Source of the DNA: Mytilus edulis
Taxonomy: Eukaryota > Mollusca > Bivalvia > Mytilida > Mytilidae
NCBI RefSeq assembly: GCF_963676685.1
Contig: NC_092350.1
Location: forward strand, 40,395,373 to 40,459,372
DNA: 64,000 nt
Reading direction: 5' to 3'
Below are positions 55,210 through 64,000 of this stretch, piece by piece. Positions within the stretch are counted from its first letter, which is position 1. Every line of letters begins with the position of its first letter. The position numbers and the translations under genes are program-made. The notes under the pieces were generated by a model. That model did not search any database, had not been told where the DNA came from, and was given only the letters and a program-made list of their open reading frames with translations.

Positions 55210-56800
55210 GTTTTAGTATACCTACATCTATTTATTCATATGTATGGATTCATACCTTGATCGAATATATATAGTAAACCAACATTACGATAAACTATTT
55301 ATTACTAACTAAATATGAATAATCTAACAAATTAAATGTAAACAAACTAACTGCAACTTAGAAAACTAAGGATTTACACCAGTTTGACCATATCAATATA
55401 AAAAGAACTTGGGGAAACAGGTATAAAGGCTTTTGTGTATAATTTGTATCGAATCGACCAAATACAGGTGCAAAGCAGCTGTAGTCCCCAAGTCTGTCTC
55501 TGATTATTGTTTTTGAGCAACCTTCTGAAAATAAGGGTAATTATAAATATGTCTTTTGAGCAATATAAAGACCATCTACCGAGTGTTTGAATTGAATTAT
55601 CTGCGAGACGGGAATCATCGACAGAAGCTAGTAGTAGCAGCGATTCGAAAGACTGCCCATTGCATGATTATTCGTTTTTGGACCTCGTTAACCTCATTTT
55701 TACTAAGGGTTACTTCAATATCACGCGTTTTAGATTAAGCTCATGAAAATCCGATAAAGTGACATCAATATCGATATATCTCATATGTTTCAGATTAATT
55801 GTCAAGTCCATAGATTTGTTATCAATGTTATTAGAGCTGTATGTTCATCATCAAGGCAATATATTAATCGTCAGTGCTGTAAATTAATTTCTGATATTGT
55901 AGTTTATTTTCGAATCCTTAAAAATAATTGCTTATGTTGCAGATTAATCGAAAATTCTCAATATAACGAAACTATTGGTGTTTGTCAAATTGCTATTTAA
56001 CCAGTGCATTTTATCTGACAAAACGGTTGGTTCAAAATTTTTTAAATTTTTATCTTTTTATTAAAGTCTCAAAGTAAATACTTTTACAAAATTTCATGAA
56101 AATTAAACGAGCCAAATGAATTTTAGTGAAAGTGATGGGTACCACCTTAAAACTCTAATATTCAATTTTGTCAGTTTGTATGGACTTATCTCTTTTAGAA
56201 TTTGCCTTTGAGTACTGTATTTTTGTTCAACTTTCTTTACTATTTCCGGTTCATTAGTGACCTACATAATGACTAGGTCATGTTTATCTCTGACTGTTTA
56301 TGATGTCTGTACCCTAAATTAATTAGATGTTTGATGTGTTCTGATTGATATAAAGTCTTATACCTATGAACTAGCTACCAGTAATTGTGAGTACTCTCAG
56401 ATCGCTACTTAGTGTCTTTTTGTTGAGATGTACAAGTACACGGCCACGTCCACTCTGTGTTTTTGTTAGATGCATCTCTATATGTATCCATCTAATGAGT
56501 CTCCCAATTGAAACCATAGTCCAGGGCTTGTATTTTCTATCACGAGTTCCTTGATAGAGGATTGCCACTCACAAGGAAGTTATTAAACCAATAGTTCCAA
56601 AAGGTGAAGTTGAAACCATCCCTTCGAAAATTTTACGGACGCCATGACAAGTTGGTTGACCGTTACAGAATATCCGTTTAAAAGATGCTATCGGATATGT
56701 TCCAAATGTTGAAACTACAATCATTTTCTCTATCCACGAATGTGATCGTGCGAATAAGACTATGTACTGGGTTTCTAATAACACGAAGAATGCAACATAT
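55210..56800. other. Intergenic stretch; no gene supported
   Basis: Short open frames occur on both strands, one with some codon-like character on the minus strand at 56371-56568, but there is no splice context or family resemblance I can defend. Probably old repeat sequence. Confidence 0.4.
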
Positions 56801-56805
56801 GGAGC

Positions 56806-57410
56806 AGGATATGCTTACCCTTCCGGAGAACATGAGAACACCCCAAGTATTTTGTGGGGTTTGTGTCGCGTATTCTTAAGTTTTCTATGTTGTGTCTTGT
56901 GTACAATTATGTTTCAAACATAATTGTCTTGTTCTTTCTTGGCCATAGCGTTGTCAGTTTATTTTTTATTTATAAGTTTAAATGTCCCTCTAGTATCTTT
57001 CGCCACTCTTTTAAGCCCTTATTGAATGATATTTTTAGTTTTTTTATGTTTTCCTGTTACACCACTCTCCCAGGTTAAGGGGAGGGTTGTGATCCCGTTA
57101 ACCAGAATAACCCCACCACATTTGGTAGGTATGTGCCTGTCCCAAATCAGGAGCCTGTTATTCAGTGGTTCTGGTTGGTTACTTTGTTAGATAGTTGTTT
57201 TCCGTTCATTCTTTTAAACATTAAAAAGTCTACATGTTTTCTAGTTTGCATTGTTTTATATTTGTGATGTTGGGCCCTGACTATACGGTATGAGAATTGC
57301 ACTTTGCTGATGGCCATACGGTGAAATATAGTTGATCATTTCTGTGTCATTTTGTCTCTTGTGAAGGATAGTCTCAATGGCAATCATACCACATCTTTTT
57401 CGTTATATTA
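56806..57410 (+). repeat. Composite dispersed repeat
   Basis: First part: gatatgcttacccttccgga, tgttgtgtcttgtgtacaat, gccatagcgttgtcagttta and tttaaatgtccctctagtat. Second part: tgcctgtcccaaatcaggag, gtggttctggttggttac, ggccatacggtgaaatatag, ttctgtgtcattttgtctct and ggcaatcataccacatcttt. The second part is the reverse complement of the family at 25838-25947. Confidence 0.7.
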
Positions 57411-57822
57411 TATTGGTTAACATGATACTCTTTCGAAAACAATCTGTAATTGTACTTTTTTAAAGACACCTCCAAACTATCAATATGTACGCGAAACTGA
57501 GTTATTTGTATAAATTATATGTTAATTGAATAAAATAAACATGTCAATTTTTGATATGCTTTATTGCTTTATTTTTCAACAACCTCAATTTCAATGTTGA
57601 AAGTTTAACGTAAATTATTGAAAGTAGCAATTCAATTATTATTTGTATGCTTAAAATAACTGTTCTAAGGTATTTTCTACGCAACTTACTGATTACACAT
57701 AATCATAAAATTTTGAGTAGAATTTTCGAGATGATTTAATAGTGCAAAAAAAGGCTAACGGACGAAGCAGCAAAAAGGTACTACATATTTTATCTAGAAT
57801 AAACATGTTGCGAATTAAGTTT

Positions 57823-59508
57823 CTAATCGATAACATCATATATAAAACATTCAGCGTATTTATTTACAACCAATAGATGCTTGCTATTTCTATCGAAATG
57901 AATCGCACAAAGCCTTTCAAATCCATCCTCCTGCGATAAAAGTGTTCTGTTTTGTTTTCCATCAGGTGATAACACCACAACTCGATGTAATGTTGAACAA
58001 GCAACGTACACTTTTCCTCTATTATCAACTGCTATGCCATGTGGATATTTCAATAAACTCTCATCTTTAAATGCCCAAATTTCCTTCCCGTTTATATCGC
58101 AAGATGTGACAGTTCTAGTAAAATCATTAGTATAATAAATTATGTTATCAAAGATGTCAATATAGGACCATGAAGGTAAATCAGATTTGATGATAAGGAT
58201 ACTGCTGTCGTCTTGGAGGTTAAGTTTGAAAATACCCTCGCTGGGGGCACAAACAAACAATGACCCATTGTGGTGTATTATTCCAAAGCATTTATAATTT
58301 GTTGGAATATACCTTATTACTTTGTGTGTATCAATATCTATAATGTTGACACCTTTACGTGAATCTATAGTTGAAGTTATAGCTACGGTTTTATCATCTA
58401 TATATGTTACATCAAATGCATTGGCAGGCTTTACTGAGTATTTCCGAAGTATTTTTCCGTCGGTACGGAAGATAGCAACATTTCCTTTATTCTGATCACT
58501 TATTGCAATATTTCCACTTGGTAGTGCAACAACGCCTTTAATGTCTGAAAACTCGTGCTTTATTGTTTTCATTAGCCTTAACTTTAGATCACCGATGGAT
58601 TTAATCCTTGACTCTACTATCTGAGCTTCTTTATTTTTGTGTCTAATTAGGGGAAGTTGATATGGAGTTTTCTGCAATTCCACTGACCCGAAAGCTGTAA
58701 TGTCATCGCTAATCGTGTCTATTTTGTCATCAATCGTAAGCAGTAAAGTTATTTCATCCATGCAGTGGTCTCCAACGATCGATTGTAGGTACGAATCAGT
58801 GCTAGCTGCCTCTGATGAGATCTTCCGTAATCCAAGGTACGTTTGAAGGTCAGTCGCGTACCTGTCGATATCTTGTAACTGTTGTTCAGCATGATGTGTA
58901 TTAGTATTCCTGCTTTCTAGGATCTGAAGTGTGTGTTTAATACTATCGTTTGATTTACTTGTTATCTCAACGATTTCATTTCTTATCTTCTTTTCCAATT
59001 TATCGAAGTGGGAATTAACTTTGTTCCTTATGTCGCTGATTTGGGATAATATTGTCTTTTCTTGCTGCTTTATACTTTCTTGTTGTTTCTTTAATTCACT
59101 AAACATACTTTTTATGTTTTTATCAATGTCTTTCAAACTTTGTTTTGTTTCTTGGAAAAGTGACGACTTTTTCACGTTTTCTAACACCTTACTAAGAGGA
59201 ACTATACCTTTGCATTCGTCATGATTTTCAATACATTTCAGGCAGAGAAGTTCATCGTGAGCTTGGCAAACCATTTGGTATTGATCATTATGTTTGATGC
59301 ACATATTGCTGGTTTGTGAAATAGATGAAGACATCGCCGAGTAATCCTGCATCGATACAGTAACGTGATGTTTGGACGACCTTGAAAAACCGTGATAATC
59401 ATTACAATCTTCACAAAATGCTTGTTCACATTCGGGACACCAGACAGTGGACGGTTTTGTTATATGCCGATGGTCACAGATATCGCAATATTGCTGAGTT
59501 GATGCCAT
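57823..59508 (-). CDS. B-box/coiled-coil/NHL-type propeller protein (TRIM-like, no RING), paralogue 2
   Basis: 561 residues, one coding exon, ATG at 59506-59508 with an intron acceptor (ttttttgcag) at 59519-59520. B-box 1: C8, C11, C24, C27, C32, C35, H39 and H48. B-box 2: C70, H73, C81, H84/D85, C89, C92 and H96. A coiled coil follows (about 110-240, rich in QQ and KK heptads such as ELKKQQESIKQQEKTILSQI), then a C-terminal propeller half (VALPSGNIAISDQNKGNVAI, YPHGIAVDNRGKVYVACSTL). It is similar along its whole length to the protein encoded at 49207-50892. No RING, SPRY or filamin domain. Likely cytoplasmic; function unknown, possibly innate immune as proposed for expanded bivalve TRIM-like families. 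Confidence 0.92.
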   Translation of the reverse strand: MASTQQYCDICDHRHITKPSTVWCPECEQAFCEDCNDYHGFSRSSKHHVTVSMQDYSAMSSSISQTSNMCIKHNDQYQMVCQAHDELLCLKCIENHDECKGIVPLSKVLENVKKSSLFQETKQSLKDIDKNIKSMFSELKKQQESIKQQEKTILSQISDIRNKVNSHFDKLEKKIRNEIVEITSKSNDSIKHTLQILESRNTNTHHAEQQLQDIDRYATDLQTYLGLRKISSEAASTDSYLQSIVGDHCMDEITLLLTIDDKIDTISDDITAFGSVELQKTPYQLPLIRHKNKEAQIVESRIKSIGDLKLRLMKTIKHEFSDIKGVVALPSGNIAISDQNKGNVAIFRTDGKILRKYSVKPANAFDVTYIDDKTVAITSTIDSRKGVNIIDIDTHKVIRYIPTNYKCFGIIHHNGSLFVCAPSEGIFKLNLQDDSSILIIKSDLPSWSYIDIFDNIIYYTNDFTRTVTSCDINGKEIWAFKDESLLKYPHGIAVDNRGKVYVACSTLHRVVVLSPDGKQNRTLLSQEDGFERLCAIHFDRNSKHLLVVNKYAECFIYDVID

Positions 59509-59679
59509 TTAATGTTTCCTGCAAAAAATGTGTCTGCATAATGGTTTTGCACAATATAAATAAAACCGTATGGAATCATTTAATTTTCTTGATTTGTTCA
59601 ACACAAAATGTAAACAATTTCTGAGGTTTACTGCACCCTATTGAACGAAACCTCACTGATTTCATTTTAAAACTTATCA

Positions 59680-61163
59680 ACCGTATCGTATACGTTGACA
59701 TATCCGCATCTGCAGATTTATCAAAAAATATTATGTGATCCCGAGCTTAAGAACACTTTACGTTCGAAACAATCAAACATTCACTTTCAAAATTTGCAAT
59801 AGTGTTGTTTTGTGAAAATAATAATAAGGGGGTCTATCAACTACTTTTAAATACCTTTAAAAAAGAGCCAATGTAGGGCAGGTACACGAATATCGTACAC
59901 AATCCTTTAAAAAAATATTTAATCTAGTTAAAAAGTATTTCAAGATCTTACATGAATAAACACACACAAAAAGATAAAATGTACTACTTGTATACATGTA
60001 AGGAACTTTGAATATTGTTCTTTTGCGATGTTATCATAAGAGGTAATATAAACACGAGTTGTCTTCAGATGTAGCATGTTAATCTATTGTAATAAGAAAT
60101 CATAATATCTAATGAAATTTGTAGATTTAGCTAACAAAGTCCTTATATTTGTATAAAGTAACATTCGTTTATATTGGAAATTTATTTTAACGTAAAATAA
60201 GCTACAATTAAAAATTGCTTGCTAGTCACTCTCTGTGACTAATATTAGATAAGTCTGGTTAGTTTCCCAATCAACCTATCATGAAGGGGAGATAAATATA
60301 TCTGCTTTTATTTATAGTTTTTTTCAAACATGATGAACGGTTCTTTATATTGGTATGTAATTATTTCAAACGTTTCAAATTATTGAAATTATATTCGTAC
60401 ATCAATGTCTTTGATACACCAATAACAAAAACTGAAATATATTGAATTGATACATGTTTTGATTATTCAAAATTAAATTTGAAACCTAACTTTATTATAA
60501 AATGGAAGTTAAACCCACTGTAAACATATTTCTTTGAAAATTTTCAAAACTTACTCAGAAAAATACTGGAGCCACTTGACTTCATCGCTCATAATTAACG
60601 TTTTTACACAATATTTGGATAAAGTAGTTAAGGATTATTTGCTTCTCAAAGTGTGAGACGCAATGTAAATCGTATGCTTGCATCATCTTACCCAAATACA
60701 GATTGAATTAAGTCCTGAACATTTCGACATTTGTGTGTTTAGTTTTATCAATACCGGTTTTAAACAAATCACACATACATGTTAAGATCCGACTAAATAC
60801 CTATATTACAATATCTTCAGGTAAATATGCTATCAGATGTCATATAAATGCATGTACATTTAAATAAAACAATACTGAGTATCACTCTATTTGTCAAAAA
60901 CAATTTGGTTCTACGTGAGCACAAGTTAGCAGACAAATAAACGATTTTACCGTATTCACTCCTATCATGCCTGTAAACGGTCCAACTACCCGGAATATCT
61001 TCAAAAGTCGTATTACATGTTCCACAAAAACTCGCATTATAAATTTATCAGTTGCTAATTTGCATTATTGAAAGTACATAAAATTAAAGCTCGAGATCAC
61101 ATACTTATTTTTGATAAATCTGCAGATGCGTATACGTCAACGTAAACGATACGGTAAAAGATT
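59680..61163. mobile_element. ~1.5-kb element with ~75-bp terminal inverted repeats
   Basis: The left end aaccgtatcgtatacgttga...catctgcagatttatcaaaa...gtgatcccgagctt is the reverse complement, with few mismatches, of the right end agctcgagatcacata...tttttgataaatctgcagat...gtcaacgtaaacgatacggt (61088-61160). The interior is AT-rich and non-coding. It lies in the 5' intron of B-box paralogue 2. Confidence 0.72.
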
Positions 61164-62115
61164 TCCAATAAAATGACATACGTACCTAACTCGACGTACG
61201 CACGTAACGGGACCGGTTATTGCTTACCTATTAATTTTCTCAAATGCGTCACTCAAGATTTAACTAAAAATTCCTGAACTATTAAACCCATTCATAATAA
61301 GTTTTATCAATATCTAGTATTTCAAAGATGATGAAAAACGAAAGATATCATGATTTCTGTATATCACGTGATTATTGAGATTCCCGCCTCAACTTCACTG
61401 CCATAAGACCATGTATGTATACGTATCTTTACCTATCTTACGATTCATTTGAGTTGTCTTTTATTGTTTTGACAACGACTTTGTTTTCCGATATACTTTG
61501 CAAAATTTAATAAACCTCTTATTTGTTGACATTTTGTTGATTTTGTTTGTCGTTATCAGATTGGTGTGCCTTCTTTTTATAATGTTTTATAATATCCAAT
61601 TTCCGAAGGTATTTATTGTATAAACTCATCATAGATACTAATTTTAGTATATACGCCAGACGCGCGTTTCGTCTACAAAAGACTCATCAGTGACGCTCGA
61701 ATCCAAAGAAGTTAAAAAGGCCAATTTTATTAGATAGATTTTGTAAGCAATCTCAGAAAAAAAATGAAGTCAAAGTGTTAATCAGAATTTGTCTGTTAAA
61801 GTTGATAAATGGGATTGCATCATACTATATTACGCATCATTTCAAACGTTCTCTTCTTCTGCAGTTAATATCCTTTATTTTACAGTCATTATAATATTTG
61901 TGTCAATAAAATTACTCAAAACTTAATGAAATATTTTAAGATTAAAAAAATGTGTTGGGGTTGATTTTTTGACATTAAGTTTATTCAAGCAAAACATGCG
62001 TGTTCAAGAGCAAAACATGCGTACAGTGTATTCTCCCCTACGTCATGCTTCAATGCAATAGGACGAAATACGTTGAGTTAGGTCGGTTATGTCGAGTAAA
62101 GTCATTTTATTGGAA
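61160..62115. mobile_element. ~1-kb element with shorter terminal inverted repeats
   Basis: gatttccaataaaatgac...acctaactcgacgta at 61162-61200 returns inverted as ttgagttaggt...gtcattttattggaaatc at 62072-62118. It abuts the previous element and contains the repeat copy at 61622-61735. Confidence 0.6.
61622..61735. repeat. Dispersed repeat (gacgcgcgtttcgtctaca family), copy 2
   Basis: aaactcatcatagatactaa, ccagacgcgcgtttcgtcta, gactcatcagtgacgctcga and gttaaaaaggcc: same order as 34732-34860. Confidence 0.7.
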
Positions 62116-62149
62116 ATCTCTATTATGACCGACCTATTTAAAAAGCGAA

Positions 62150-63600
62150 TATATGGATCGATTTAACACAAGAATGGTGACTAAAATATACGAAACATCT
62201 CTACCCTATGAGAGCAAAAACATTTTGTTTTAAATAATGTGAAATAATATATAATAAAACAGTGAAAAGGGTTAAGAAAGATTAACAACATTTACAAAAG
62301 CAAAAATGTACCTGCAGTTCAAACAACATCAATCAATACAATGTTTTCCACCAGGAAGTTGAACAGGTAAACAGTTACGTGAATTTGATTAACTTGTTCA
62401 AGTTATAAAACGCGCCCAATTTTAAATCTCCGTAATTTGATAAAAAAAGAGTGTTTTTTCTAGAAAACAAGGCTACAAAGTATATAATTATCAATCATAA
62501 CAATTGCATTACCAATGATTACTTAAAAGTTTATGACAAAAATATCTAAAGCACGAATATCAGTATCACAAAATTACCGGACTCAAATTAAAGGTCATTT
62601 CAAAAATGGGAATTTCATAAAAACTGACAAAATAAAGGTCGTCAATCAAAAGAATAAATGAAAACAACTTCAATATTACTGACTTGGTACAGACATTTAC
62701 CAAATAAAAATGATGAGTAATACCTTCTTTAATATAACCCCCTTTTAAATTCTTTGAAACAAAATTCACGATGTTAAATAAAAGTTTCGTCTGTATATAA
62801 CTGTAAGGTATAGAACAATATGTATAATTCTTAAACATGTAAGAATAGTCAACTCCAAGAAGTCTATACATATTTTGTAGGTTTACTTTATGCAGGAATT
62901 CTGTGTTGAATGCAGATCACAACTTATTAATAGTCGGCGTATTTAGAACATATTGTATGTCATTATGTACCCTTGTTTACCAACCAAATAAAGGCCACAG
63001 TAGTATACCGGTGTTCAGAAGTCACAAGTTCGGGTTACAACCTAAAACCGAGGGAAACACATCAACTATAGGAGGAAAACAAAGGAACAACTGCAACACT
63101 GAAGTGCAACAAAAATAAATGCCAACAAACATAGAAACGAGCTATTTGATAACAACTGCCTTATTCCTGACATCGTACAAGACATTTTTAGAAAATATGT
63201 TGGATTGTACCTAGTTTTATGGCTAGAAGAACCTCCTACTTATATGACAATGTTAAAAAATATCGCTAAAGTGACAACACTACGTGACAGAAATACAGCA
63301 CACACACAAGAACACGCATCACAGAGAAACATAATGACTAATAATATAATAGACGACAAAACATGCAAACCGCCAAACGATCTAATGCCACCTAAGCCCT
63401 TATTCCAAATCAAATAATTCTACTACCAATATAATCACAAAACATGCGGTTGATTGAAAAGAACAAATCGAGTTTTTGATGTCAATTGTTTTATATAAGC
63501 AATGATTATCTTTATTATCTGAAACACGCGTAGTACACCTTTAGTATATCCGATAAAGGTTATAAGTGAAGGATAGATGAATGCAAACGACAACATAAAT
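62150..63600. repeat. Duplicated upstream block, copy 2 (probable promoter and 5' exon of B-box paralogue 2)
   Basis: Counterpart of 54330-55010 with an extra ~800 bp (62579-63380). The minus-strand donor CTGCAG|GTACAT at 62312/62311 is at the equivalent place, followed upstream by the conserved ttataaaacgcgcc block (62404-62417). Small open frames inside the extra segment (62903-63118, 63205-63417) have no recognisable content. Confidence 0.75.
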
Positions 63601-64000
63601 TGAGTTTTATACATTTTAGTATGTATTTATAGCAGGCAGATATCAACCATTTTCTGACCTACCTGTTATTGTAGAATCCAAATGCTAGCTGAAGAAATTG
63701 CACGCGATTAGAAATAACAATTATACTTTTCCTTTACATCCCTTCACACGTTTAAAAAAATGGTACAGAAAATCAAACGATTTATTTGTGTTTGTTTATC
63801 ATTTAGTAAATGCGTTGTAAGCTTACCTTTGTTATGACAACAAATGAAAATAATCTGAGAATTTGAATACTCATTCTCATGAACTGGAAACAATTCGACA
63901 AATAGTTCAAAAAGAAATATAAAAATCGCTGCTGCCGTGGAATAGTGTTTTGAAAGCGAATTAAGAATTCGTTATAAGTCTATCACAATTGACAATGTTT
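63600..64000. other. End of window, nothing recognised
   Basis: AT-rich flank without a supportable exon or repeat partner. Confidence 0.5.

Noticed and set aside
56371..56568. Minus-strand open frame with gene-like composition
   Set aside because: No splice sites, start context or recognisable domain; it adjoins a composite dispersed repeat.
62566..63417. Small open frames upstream of B-box paralogue 2
   Set aside because: They lie in the 800-bp segment found in only one duplicate and show no domain or conservation.

Overview
The window reads as nuclear DNA of a bivalve mollusc, most probably a mussel of the Mytilus type. It is AT-rich. Its genes are split by long introns with GT-AG borders, and it carries many short dispersed repeats of kinds I associate with mussel genomes. 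It also has RING-less B-box/beta-propeller paralogues and an invertebrate-type troponin I. The species is inference; nothing here proves it.

Region 1 (about 4.1-29.3 kb, + strand) is one large muscle-type gene. Its 3' part (20.7-26.3 kb) encodes a recognisable troponin I core. Upstream of it, thirteen coding exons (4.17-20.76 kb) add at least 600 residues of charged, caldesmon-like sequence: an E/R-rich single alpha-helix, acidic linkers and repeated Trp motifs. The 5' end lies outside the window. Reading splice phases by hand gives two alternative-splicing arrangements. Exons 14 and 15 (21363-21507 and 22697-22817) are phase-equivalent and related at their C-terminal ends, so they look mutually exclusive. 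Exons 19 and 20 (26228-26330 and 27139-27175) also look mutually exclusive, and both join a shared terminal exon at 28337. An 80-bp tandem array copies the end of exon 16 together with its splice donor, and a ~141-bp array fills the last intron.

Region 2 (29.3-34.0 kb) is intergenic, with two tRNA-derived SINE-like copies, two copies of another dispersed repeat, and a MITE-like element with a visible target-site duplication.

Region 3 (34.06-38.4 kb, - strand) is a complete six-exon gene for a secreted ~434-residue FG-GAP/VCBS-repeat protein with a signal peptide, Ca-binding-type Asp loops and a TATA box. It converges on the troponin gene.

Region 4 (39.8-63.6 kb, - strand) is a cluster of three B-box/coiled-coil/NHL-type propeller (TRIM-like, no RING) paralogues: a pseudogene (39.8-41.4 kb) and two intact 561-residue genes (49.2-50.9 and 57.8-59.5 kb). 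A duplicated upstream block (54.33-55.0 and 62.15-63.6 kb) probably holds the 5' non-coding exon and promoter of each intact gene. The cluster is loaded with retroelements: two Penelope-like reverse transcriptase copies forming a large palindrome (42.0-45.3 kb), a 5'-truncated non-LTR retrotransposon in the first intron of one B-box gene (51.06-54.33 kb), and a 300-bp duplication joining a LINE ORF1 scrap to a B-box gene 3' end.

No rRNA, functional tRNA, CRISPR or bacterial features were seen.
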